Source: JAGTVG01 sp963820995
GTDB taxonomy: Bacteria; Bacteroidota; Bacteroidia; Cytophagales; Cyclobacteriaceae
DNA: 64,000 nucleotides
Assembly (NCBI GenBank): GCA_963820995.1
Contig: CAWGCL010000004.1
Span: 372,001-436,000 of the forward strand
Direction: 5' to 3'
This document shows, one piece after another, positions 56,375 to 64,000 of the stretch. The notes under the pieces are model-generated. The model made no database searches. It saw only the letters and a program-made list of their open reading frames with translations, and was not told the DNA's origin. Made by a program: the position numbers and the translations under genes. Position 1 is the first letter of the stretch, and each line of letters starts with the position of its first letter.

Positions 56375-56783
56375 TTACTCTGCGCAATGTTCAAAGAAGA
56401 ATCTTGCTGATATAAGAAGTTTTATTAGCGAGACTTTGAGTAATCATTTTAAATCAGAGATTGATATTCACCATATGGTATTGGCAGTAGATGAAGTATG
56501 TGCCAATCTCATGATTCATTCCCATAAATGCAATCCAAAGGAATCAATTGATCTGTTCGTGGATGTTAGGAAACAGGAAGTAATTATAGAAATTAAAGAT
56601 ACCGGGAATGGATTTAATATTAAGAGCTACCAAGAGCCGACCATCAATGAAATTATTGTTGAAAAAAAGAAAGGCGGTCTTGGATTAATGTTGGTGAAAC
56701 GAATTATGGATAAAGTAGAATTTATAAAAAGTAACAATAACAATATCTGCCGCCTCAAAAAAAAGATCCTTACCAGCAAATAA
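56364..56783 (+). CDS. RsbW-like serine kinase / anti-sigma ATPase
   Basis: A 139-residue GHKL ATPase domain. N-box VDEVCANLMIHSH, G1 KDTGNGF, G2 KKGGLGLMLVKRIMD. It would phosphorylate the STAS partner and, in its free state, bind its target. No sigma-B homologue is adjacent, so the target may be different from the Firmicutes model. Start overlaps the STAS stop by 11 bp. Confidence 0.9.
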   Translation: MQYNYSAQCSKKNLADIRSFISETLSNHFKSEIDIHHMVLAVDEVCANLMIHSHKCNPKESIDLFVDVRKQEVIIEIKDTGNGFNIKSYQEPTINEIIVEKKKGGLGLMLVKRIMDKVEFIKSNNNNICRLKKKILTSK

Positions 56784-56867
56784 CCTCCTTTTATTCAGAT
56801 TTCATTCCTCTTTTATGCTCAAAATTATGTAAAATTGCACTCTATAAATCCAGTTTACTTGCTGATT

Positions 56868-59090
56868 ATGAGAGGATTATGCCTATTGTTTTTATCTATT
56901 ATCACCCTTAGTTGTTCTTTGATCAAGCAGGATTCTACCGAAAGGGCTATAATTTTCGATATTAATGGTGCTCCTGTTACAGCAGAAGAATTTACCTACA
57001 ACTTAAATAAAAATATCAGTAATACAGATTCTGCCATTTCAAAACAGGATATTGATGAATATCTTGATTTGTACATTAACTTCAAATTGAAGGTTAAAGA
57101 AGCAGAATCGCAAGGATTGGATACTACAGAATCATTTATCAAGGAATTCTCGAAATACAGAGATCAATTAACTGAATCATATCTTAAAGATGATTCTATT
57201 ATTATAAAACTTGTTCTTGAAGCATATGATAGGATGTTGTATGAAGTTGATGTTTCACATATTATAATCAGAATTCAAAATCAGAATGATCCAATTGATA
57301 CTTTACGAGCATTTGAGAGAATCACAGAAATTCATAATCAATTAAATTCAGGTTCAAATTTTCAAGAGCTTGCTATTGCTTATTCAGAGGATCCATCAGT
57401 AAAGACAAATAATGGACACCTTGGTTATTTTACTGCACTCCAGATGGTTTATCCTTTCGAAACAGTGGCATATAATACTCCAGTAAATGAATATTCAAAT
57501 CCATTCAAAACAAGATTTGGTTATCATATTATAAAGGTATATGATAAAAGGCCGTCAAGAGGGAAGGTGCAGGTTGCTCATATCATGTTGAGGTTCAAGA
57601 ACAATTCCACCAAAACAGATTCATTAGCTGTAAAGGAGAAGATCTACCAGATATATAACTCCCTTATTGCTGGAGAAAATTGGGAGTCTTTATGCAAAAA
57701 CTTTTCAGAGGATTCCAATACTAAAAACCAGGGTGGTGTGTTACAGCCATTTGAGACTGGAAGGGTGGTCCCATCTTTTTCAGAGATAGCTTTCGGTTTA
57801 GAAAATCCAGGCGATATAAGCGATCCTGTTCTGACCCCGTATGGTTGGCATATAATAAAATTGATACAGAAATTTCCAGTAAAACCTTATAAGGAGATAA
57901 AGGATGAACTAACTGATAAAGTTAAACGGGATTCCAGATCAGAATTAACACATACATATCTAATCGAGAAACTAAAAAAGGAGAACAATTTTATAATTGA
58001 AGAAGACGTATTGGATAAATGTTTGGTTTTGGCAGATAGTAGTTTGATATCTGGAAACTGGACTTTTGACAGTACCAATGTATTATTAGAAGAATATATT
58101 TTTTCAATTCAATCTAAGAAGTATAATGTAAAAGATCAATTCATATACATCCGTTCAAATCAGCTTAGAAACGATAATATGGATCCGGTGATTTATATGA
58201 AGCAATTGATCAACAAATATATTGATGAGCAATTAATCGAATATGAAAAATCACACCTTGAGGAAAAATATTATGATTATAAAATGTTAGTCCGTGAATA
58301 CCGAGAAGGAATTCTTCTTTTTGACCTGATGGATAAAGAAGTATGGAACAAAGCCATTGTTGATACCACGGGGCTTGAACAGTATTTTGAACAGAATTCC
58401 GAAAAATATAAATGGGGAGATCGTCTCGATGCTATGATTTTCAGTTCTAACAATATTGAAGAAATAAACATGGTCCATCATCTTTTAGATGAGTTATTTT
58501 ATCCTGTTTTGGAGGATACAATATTACTCTCCAGTTCAGAAATGGAAGATGCTGTTATTTCTGGAAGTTATCAGATAGACAGTCTTTATCAAATTGTTCT
58601 TGAGGATTCAACTTATTTTTTCGAAGTATCTTGTATTAAAGAGGTTTGGGATCAATTTTATAATAAAATAAAATCCAGCAATTGGTTGCTTGAAAAGTTT
58701 ATTTATCGGGAGGTTGAGGGAAATAGCTCTGGCTTTAACATACTATCAAACTCGAAAAAATGGGTTGAAAAGGAAATTAATGGAAATTCAGCTTTAACTT
58801 TGCAGGTCGAATCAGGGTTATATGAAAAGGGCGAGGAAGAAATAATAGATTTAATAGATTGGAATCCTGGTTCATATGATCTGTCTATTGAGAATTTTGA
58901 GTATCTGGTGTTTGTTGATAGAGTTGTTCCTGCCCGTAAAAAGGAATTGGATGAAATTAGGGGACAAGTGATTTCAGATTATCAAAATTACCTTGAACAA
59001 GAATGGATCAAGGAATTAAGGAGTAAGTTCACTGTTAGTATAAATGAAAAAGCCTTATCAAAGATATATGAACAATACAAGGTTAATTAA
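56868..59090 (+). CDS. SurA/PpiC-type lipoprotein peptidyl-prolyl isomerase
   Basis: About 740 residues from ATG 56868; the frame opens at TTG 56835, but the ATG gives the lipoprotein signal with Cys in LSCS. There are two parvulin domains: DVSHIIIRIQNQN ... LAIAYSEDPSVKTNNGHLGYFT ... TRFGYHIIKVYD, and VAHIMLRFKNN ... FSEDSNTKNQGGVLQPF ... TPYGWHIIKL. It is a periplasmic chaperone for outer-membrane proteins. First of three consecutive SurA-like genes. Confidence 0.9.
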   Translation: MRGLCLLFLSIITLSCSLIKQDSTERAIIFDINGAPVTAEEFTYNLNKNISNTDSAISKQDIDEYLDLYINFKLKVKEAESQGLDTTESFIKEFSKYRDQLTESYLKDDSIIIKLVLEAYDRMLYEVDVSHIIIRIQNQNDPIDTLRAFERITEIHNQLNSGSNFQELAIAYSEDPSVKTNNGHLGYFTALQMVYPFETVAYNTPVNEYSNPFKTRFGYHIIKVYDKRPSRGKVQVAHIMLRFKNNSTKTDSLAVKEKIYQIYNSLIAGENWESLCKNFSEDSNTKNQGGVLQPFETGRVVPSFSEIAFGLENPGDISDPVLTPYGWHIIKLIQKFPVKPYKEIKDELTDKVKRDSRSELTHTYLIEKLKKENNFIIEEDVLDKCLVLADSSLISGNWTFDSTNVLLEEYIFSIQSKKYNVKDQFIYIRSNQLRNDNMDPVIYMKQLINKYIDEQLIEYEKSHLEEKYYDYKMLVREYREGILLFDLMDKEVWNKAIVDTTGLEQYFEQNSEKYKWGDRLDAMIFSSNNIEEINMVHHLLDELFYPVLEDTILLSSSEMEDAVISGSYQIDSLYQIVLEDSTYFFEVSCIKEVWDQFYNKIKSSNWLLEKFIYREVEGNSSGFNILSNSKKWVEKEINGNSALTLQVESGLYEKGEEEIIDLIDWNPGSYDLSIENFEYLVFVDRVVPARKKELDEIRGQVISDYQNYLEQEWIKELRSKFTVSINEKALSKIYEQYKVN

Positions 59091-59961
59091 GTTGTTGCCA
59101 ATTTCGATGCTGGTTTTATTCTCCTGTGATATAATTGACTTCAAGGACAATCAGGCCGGATTAAAGTTTAGTGATAATGCAACCATTAAACCTATAGCAA
59201 GGGCACATGATCAGTATCTCTATTTTGATGATCTGGAGGGACTTATTCCTGGTGATATATCAAAAGCTGACAGCGCCAATTTAATACAACGATATGTAAA
59301 AAGCTGGATAAACAAACAACTGGTAATTTCCGAAGCTTCTGATAAGTTGAATCTTGGGGAGGTTGAAATTGAAAGAAAAGTTTTGGATTATAGATATGCA
59401 CTGATGATACATGAATATCAGAAGTTATATATTAATGATAAACTTGAAATGGATGTTTCACCTGCTGAGGTTGAAAAATATTATCTTGAGAACAAAGAAA
59501 ATTTCCAATTAAGGCAAAATATTATTAAATGCCGATATGTTAAACTGGCTAAAGAAGCACCAAAGTTAAATGTATTTAAAAGATTATTCAGTTCTGATAA
59601 TGAGAAACAATTTGAAGAGTTGAAATCCTATTGTTACCAATATTCTACTACTTTTCATCTTGACTCTACCTGGGTTAATTTCGATGAGGTTATAGAAAAT
59701 ACTCCAATGGTAACAATTGATAATAAGATTCAATTCCTTAGAAGAACAAATTATTATGAAACTACTGATGATAATTTTCAATATTTTTTAAAAATTCTTG
59801 ATTATAAGATCTCAGATGAAATTTCTCCAATGGAGTGGGTATATGACGATATAGTTAGAATTATCATTAACAAAAGGAAAGTAGAACTTGCGAAAGAATT
59901 AGAAGAAGGTATATATGAAAGGGCAGTACAAAACGAAGATTTCGAAATATTTAATAATTAG
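59068..59961 (+). CDS. SurA-N-like lipoprotein without PPIase domain
   Basis: About 297 residues. ATG 59068 gives a lipoprotein signal with Cys in LFSC; the frame opens at 59044 within the previous gene. The body has a SurA_N-like helical domain (KSWINKQLVISEASDKLNLG and MIHEYQKLYINDKLE) but no recognisable parvulin motifs, so it is likely a chaperone-type partner. It overlaps the upstream gene by 23 bp and the next by 47 bp, which indicates tight coupling. Confidence 0.78.
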   Translation: MNNTRLIKLLPISMLVLFSCDIIDFKDNQAGLKFSDNATIKPIARAHDQYLYFDDLEGLIPGDISKADSANLIQRYVKSWINKQLVISEASDKLNLGEVEIERKVLDYRYALMIHEYQKLYINDKLEMDVSPAEVEKYYLENKENFQLRQNIIKCRYVKLAKEAPKLNVFKRLFSSDNEKQFEELKSYCYQYSTTFHLDSTWVNFDEVIENTPMVTIDNKIQFLRRTNYYETTDDNFQYFLKILDYKISDEISPMEWVYDDIVRIIINKRKVELAKELEEGIYERAVQNEDFEIFNN

Positions 59962-61634
59962 CCTTTTTCTTGTTGGCTCAGTACTTTACTTAAGTCCTGT
60001 TCTACAGGCTCAATATAGTAAAGGTCAGATGATCGACAAGATAATTGCCAAGGTTGATGATTATATTGTACTTAAATCGGATTTGGATAAAGCATACCTT
60101 GAGTTTGTTTCCAGTGGCCAGGATGGTGGGGAGGAAGTTAAATGTGGCATATTTGAGAGCCTCGTTATCACTAAATTATTGGTAGCAAAAGCAGAAATTG
60201 ATTCTGTGCTGGTTTTGGATGAAGAAGTTCAGATGAACCTTGATCAAAGAATGCAGATTATTGTGTCCCAGATTGGTTCTGAAGAAAGGCTAGAAGAGTA
60301 TTATGGAAAGACAATCGAAGAGTTTGAAGAAGAATTGTTTGATGACATTAGAGAACAGCTAATAGCTGACAAAATGCAACGAACTATCACTGAGGGTATA
60401 ACTGTAACTCCATCGGAGGTGAAGCGTTTTTTCAATCGAATTCCCGTTGATAGTCTTCCTTTTTTCTCAACGGAAGTTTCAATTGGACAAATCGTTGTGG
60501 TTCCTGAAGTCGGCAGCAATCAAAAAGAACAAGCACGAAGTAAATTGCTGGATATCAGGGATAGGATAGTAAACGGACCTGATCTTTCCTCAACCTATGG
60601 AGATTGGACATTAAACTTAAATCCGGGAAATGGTCTTGAACTGATCGATAAAGACGGCAGTACCTATTCCGGAACATGGGAGTATGCTGTAAGTGATAGA
60701 TTGTTAACATTAACTTTAAATGAGATCAGTTTTACTGCTAATGAATTTCAATTTGTATGGAAACTCACAAAGTATGGTGAGGACAGTCTAAGGTTTGATA
60801 ATAGTGATGTCAATAATACTTCTAAATTTACAGCCTATAAATTAAATAATGAGTCTGAAAAATCTCCTGTGATTAACATCGAGTTTCTTTTAGGTTCCTG
60901 GAAGATAACATCTTTTAATGGTGATGGTGAAGATTTCGCCGAATTGGCCAGGGAATATTCAGAGGATCCCGGGTCTGCCAGATATGGAGGGGAATTAGGT
61001 TATGCATCCCGAGGAGCCATGGTGCCTGAATTTGAAGCTGCGGCAATGACCATGAAACCTGGTCAAATTTCTCAACCCATTGAGACGGATTTTGGATATC
61101 ATCTTATACAATTACTTGATAGAAGAGGAAATGAATTCAGCTCCCGTCATATTCTGATACGACCGGATTTCTCGGCCCTTGATTTCGAAAAAGCTGAGGA
61201 TTTTCTTGACAGCTTGAAAAATGCCATCCAGTATGACAGTCTGATCTTTGAGAAGGCTGCCAAAGAATTTTCAGATGATGATGCTACTGCAGGGAATGGA
61301 GGCTTTCTAGTGGATAACGCTGGTTCAACCAGGGTATCTGTTGAAGACCTTGATCCGGTGGTTTTCTTTACAATTGACACAATGGAAGTTGGGACAGATC
61401 TCTGATCCTATGCGTTACCGGATGCAGGATGGTAAGGAAGCGGTTAGGATATTATATTATAAAGACCGTATAAGACCCCATAAAGCCAATCTAAAAGAAG
61501 ATTATCAGAAAATACAATTAGCCACTATGAATGAGAAAAGAAAAGAGGTCATGGAAGAATGGTTCGACAGGGCGAAAAATGATGTTTTCATTCAAATAGA
61601 TGACAATTACAAGTATTGTAATGTTATGGAGTGA
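59915..61634 (+). pseudogene. surA: SurA-type periplasmic chaperone, frameshifted, with an in-frame inserted module
   Basis: Signal peptide (cleaved near LQAQ), SurA_N domain (about 38-175) and two parvulin domains. The first is split by 117 residues (222-338, nucleotides 60578-60928): RIVNG before it continues as EDFAELAREYSEDPGSARYGGELGY after it, which is the normal contiguous PPIase. The second domain starts at SSRHILIR. Reading stops at 61405 (MEVGTDL), but the expected end (QISDPMRYRMQDGKEAVRILYYKDR ... QIDDNYKYC) lies in the +1 frame to 61634. An extra G at about 61389-61391 would explain it. So at least 75 residues are lost if the sequence is correct. Confidence 0.85.
60578..60928 (+). 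other. In-frame 351-bp inserted module in the surA-like gene (lipocalin-like, apparently permuted)
   Basis: 117 codons that interrupt the first parvulin domain without a frame change. The segment begins PDLSSTYGDWTLNLNPGNG, continues TYSGTWEYAVS and ends LLGSWKITSFNGDG. Order is unusual: the LLGSWKIT element, normally at the N-terminus of lipocalin-like domains, comes last, while the TYSGTWEY strand comes first. NG occurs at both borders. It looks like one unit of a lipocalin-like domain in permuted order. This is a judgement from motif order only. Confidence 0.6.
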
Positions 61635-61670
61635 TCCCCAAAACAAACTAATCTCAATTTATTTAAGAAT

Positions 61671-62637
61671 ATGAAAGATATTAAATCTGATGTAGAAGCT
61701 GCTGACAATCTTGTTAAATCTTATAAAAAATTAAGTGATGAGATTTCAAAAATCGTCATTGGACAGGATGAAGTAATCAAATTGGTTTTAATATCTATAT
61801 TCTGCCAGGGACATAGCTTGCTGGTTGGGGTACCTGGTCTCGCAAAAACACTTCTTATCAAGACTATTTCAGAAGCTTTAGATCTAAGTTTTAACAGGAT
61901 CCAGTTTACGCCGGATCTCATGCCATCTGACATTCTGGGATCGGAAACCCTTGATATAAATAGAAATTTTCAGTTTATCAAAGGGCCTGTATTTGCCAAT
62001 ATCATTCTTGCAGATGAAATTAACCGGACACCTCCAAAAACACAGGCAGCGCTTCTAGAATCCATGCAAGAATATTCTGTTACCATTGCAGGCCATTTTC
62101 ATCAGCTTGACCGCCCATTCTATGTTCTCGCTACTCAGAATCCTATTGAGCAGGAGGGAACTTATCCTCTTCCCGAGGCCCAGTTGGACAGGTTTATGTT
62201 TAATATCCTACTGGATTATCCATCCTTCAAAGATGAAGTGGAAATTGTGGAAAAAACTACTACTTCACGGACCGTTGAAATAAATAAGGTGATGGGTAAA
62301 GATGAAATATTGTTTTACCAGGACTTAATCAGGAAAGTTCCTGTTACTCGCCAATGTAGTTGAATATGCAGTCAATCTTGTTCACAGAACCAGACCTGGA
62401 ACAGAAAGTGCTGCGCAGATCTCCAATGACTACCTGGATTGGGGCGCTGGTCCCAGGGCTTCTCAGTTTCTAATTACGGGGGCTAAATGTGCTGCCTTGA
62501 TTAGCGGCAAATATTCTCCGGACATAGAGGATATCAAAGACATCGCCAAGCCTACTCTGCGACATCGAATATTAAGAAATTTTAAGGCGGAAGCCGAAGG
62601 GATCACCGTTGATAAAATAATTGAGGAACTTCTATAA
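61671..62637 (+). pseudogene. MoxR-family AAA+ ATPase, frameshifted
   Basis: A MoxR ATPase: Walker A GVPGLAKT, Walker B ILADEINRTPPKTQAALLE, sensor 1 ATQNPIEQEGTYPLPEAQLDRF. The frame stops at 62363 with VTRQCS, but the lid continues in the +1 frame (ANVVEYAVNLVHRTRPGTESAAQ, then FLITGAKCAALISG, IAKPTLRHRIL and a stop at 62637). One extra C at about 62348-62353 (ACTCGCC versus an expected ACTGCC) would account for it. MoxR proteins are chaperones for metal-cofactor or membrane complexes. The usual DUF58 and VWA neighbours do not follow. Confidence 0.85.
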
Positions 62638-62645
62638 TATCACTA

Positions 62646-63080
62646 CTAAAATTCGTTGGTGATTGTAAGAAGATTATCATTCAATACAGTCCGATATTGT
62701 CTTAAAGGAAGCGTTGCAGGTCCTCCCGTAGGGAAACCGTTGAAATCGAAAGTGGAGTTACAACAAGTATCTGTCAGGAACAATGTAGATTGGTCTACAC
62801 TAACGTCAGCACATTTGTCCATTGGTTGAAAAGTGCAATTTCTTTCAATCGCGATATATTCATTGAGTGATTGTCTGTAGATTATAATTCCTCTTACACC
62901 GGCATTCAGGTAAGCATAACCTCCAATGAGATTGAGGGCCTGATATTGATAATTATTCAGGTTTATTGTTTCATTAACAATAACTATGGGTATCCCATCT
63001 TCCATTTGCTGATCATCACAAGCCTGGAGAATCAATATACTGAAGAAAATTATATAGAAATATTTCAAAATTATTCTCAT
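62646..63080 (-). CDS. Rieske-like lipoprotein with altered ligands
   Basis: A 144-residue lipoprotein: signal ending in Cys at LQAC. The C-terminal half follows the Rieske fold pattern, with NCTFQPMDKC at the first box and TCCNSTFDFNG at the second, and GGPATLPLRQY closing it. Canonical CxH and CxxH ligands are replaced or missing: the second box has CCNS at the place of the CxHG residues. So Fe-S binding is uncertain. The ATG overlaps the pheS stop (TAATG). Confidence 0.7.
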   Translation of the reverse strand: MRIILKYFYIIFFSILILQACDDQQMEDGIPIVIVNETINLNNYQYQALNLIGGYAYLNAGVRGIIIYRQSLNEYIAIERNCTFQPMDKCADVSVDQSTLFLTDTCCNSTFDFNGFPTGGPATLPLRQYRTVLNDNLLTITNEF

Positions 63081-64000
63081 TAATACAGCGATGTAAACTG
63101 CTTTAAAAACCGGATGTCATTTTCTGTGAACAAGCGTATGTCCTTTATCTGGTATTTCAGCATGGTTATTCTTTCAATTCCCATTCCAAATGCAAAACCG
63201 GTATATTTTTCAGAATCAATATTACAATTTGAAAGGACATTCGGATCTACCATCCCAGCTCCTCCAATTTCAACCCATCCAGAATATTTACAAATTGGAC
63301 ATCCTTCGCCATGACATATAAGGCAGGTAATATCTAATTCAGCACTAGGTTCAGTGAAAGGAAAGTATGATGGGCGAAATCGCACTTTAGTATCTTTACC
63401 AAACATTTCCCTGGCGAAATAATATAAGGTTTGCTTTAAGTCAGCAAAGCTCACATTTTCATCAACATAGAGGCCCTCTACCTGGTGAAATATACAATGT
63501 GCCCGAGCTGATATAGCTTCATTTCGAAAAACCCTTCCAGGAGATAATGTTCTTATTGGCGGATCAGTCTGCTCCATAACACGAACCTGGACGGATGAAG
63601 TATGGGTTCGTAATGCGATATCATCACTTTTATCATCCGCTTTACTTGGTTTTTCAATGAAAAAAGTGTCCTGCATTTCCCGAGCCGGATGGTTATGTGG
63701 GAAATTTAAGGCTGTAAAGTTGTGCCAGTCATTTTCGATTTCTGGTCCTTCAGATACATTGAACCCAATTCGTTCAAAGATCTCTATAATTTGTAATTTA
63801 ACTGATGTAAGCGGATGAACAGTCCCTAGCGTATTTTGTACAGGAGGAAGAGAAAGATCCAATCCATCTGTTAATGACGATCTGTTCTGGGTTTTAACAG
63901 AAGAGACCAATTCCTGAAATTTTTTCTGAGCTTCATTTTTCAGTTCGTTCAAAGCTTGTCCAACTGCTTTTTTTTGATCATTTGGAATAGACTTGAACTC
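63080..64000 (-). CDS. pheS: Phenylalanine--tRNA ligase alpha subunit, N-terminus outside window
   Basis: About 307 C-terminal residues of PheS are present; the frame continues off the right edge (residues FKSIPNDQKKAVGQ before the internal Met). Class II motifs are visible: HPLTSVKLQIIEIF, TFFIEKPSKADD, RTHTSSVQVRVM, PGRVFRNEAISARAHCIFHQVEG (motif 2), and motif 3 GFAFGMGIERITMLKYQIKDIR. The last residues end QFTSLY. It attaches Phe to tRNA-Phe with PheT. A zinc-like Cys cluster DITCLICHGEGCPICKYSG is a normal PheS feature in Bacteroidota. Confidence 0.96.
   Translation of the reverse strand, partial: EFKSIPNDQKKAVGQALNELKNEAQKKFQELVSSVKTQNRSSLTDGLDLSLPPVQNTLGTVHPLTSVKLQIIEIFERIGFNVSEGPEIENDWHNFTALNFPHNHPAREMQDTFFIEKPSKADDKSDDIALRTHTSSVQVRVMEQTDPPIRTLSPGRVFRNEAISARAHCIFHQVEGLYVDENVSFADLKQTLYYFAREMFGKDTKVRFRPSYFPFTEPSAELDITCLICHGEGCPICKYSGWVEIGGAGMVDPNVLSNCNIDSEKYTGFAFGMGIERITMLKYQIKDIRLFTENDIRFLKQFTSLY

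Noticed and set aside
60578..60928. Intein in the surA-like gene
   Set aside because: No Cys/Ser at the first residue, no His-Asn at the end and no splicing blocks; the piece is beta-rich and lipocalin-like.
1..64000. CRISPR arrays, transposons or prophage
   Set aside because: No regularly spaced direct repeats, transposase, integrase or phage structural genes were found on either strand.

Overview
The window is chromosomal DNA of a member of the Bacteroidota, most likely the Cytophagales. The DNA is AT-rich. Evidence for the lineage includes Bacteroidota-type promoters (TTTG, 19 bp, TAnnTTTG, for example in front of the ppiD-like gene at 32.4 kb and of rpmB at 19.8 kb), weak Shine-Dalgarno sites with many TTG starts, a BshC bacillithiol gene, the rpmB-rpmG-DUF4295 ribosomal set, a DUF6452/DUF6048 pair, stand-alone MnmD, GH3-family and NRDE/DinB genes, and long TPR-kinase and TPR-PP2C signalling proteins. 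I see no phage, transposase, CRISPR array, rRNA or tRNA.

Layout. 0-8 kb: the end of an acidic protein of unknown function, a TPR histidine kinase, recJ, lptB and a GH3-family protein. 8-11.5 kb (minus): an EF-G-like GTPase, and an ECF sigma factor with a probable membrane anti-sigma partner. 11.5-19.7 kb: DUF6249, an outer-membrane barrel, ispF, mnmD, bshC, rimO, DUF6452/DUF6048, ftsY and the L28/L33 operon. 19.9-31 kb: ornithine aminotransferase, lipB, a mannose-6-phosphate isomerase, yraN, an NhaD-type antiporter, anmK, then a coaX-OMP-TPR run and an lptC-small membrane protein-CNNM run. 32-39 kb: ppiD-like chaperone, DUF493, a lipoprotein methyltransferase, DUF4105, a pterin dehydratase, rsmI, an inositol phosphatase and a small Cys-motif membrane protein. 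39-46 kb (mainly minus): radical SAM/SPASM, ATP-grasp, NRDE, DinB, recX and a TPR-PP2C phosphatase. 46-53.5 kb: aldo/keto reductase, phosphodiesterase, a lysine-rich basic protein, cysE, a frameshifted gene, a nitronate monooxygenase and a ClC channel. 53.9-62.6 kb: an RsbU/RsbV/RsbW-like partner-switching operon, three periplasmic PPIase/chaperone genes and a MoxR ATPase. The right end holds a Rieske-like lipoprotein and the 3' part of pheS.

Functional themes are envelope biogenesis (LptB, LptC, four SurA/PpiD-like proteins, outer-membrane barrels), translation and tRNA/rRNA modification (RimO, RsmI, MnmD, L28, L33, EF-G-like, PheS), cofactor and redox supply (CoaX, LipB, BshC, IspF, CysE) and phosphorylation-based signalling.

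Most worth a second look: (1) a 398-bp non-coding gap at 53.5-53.9 kb with three perfect DnaA boxes, an A/T run and two abutting palindromes, a candidate replication origin; (2) a surA-like gene whose first PPIase domain is split by an exactly in-frame 117-codon segment resembling a circularly permuted lipocalin-like module; (3) three single-base +1 frameshifts in the last 15 kb, in otherwise well-conserved genes; (4) a methyltransferase fold behind a lipoprotein signal; and (5) several proteins with changed motifs (NQLD G4 box in the EF-G-like GTPase, a Cys-rich insert in ornithine aminotransferase, replaced Rieske ligands).
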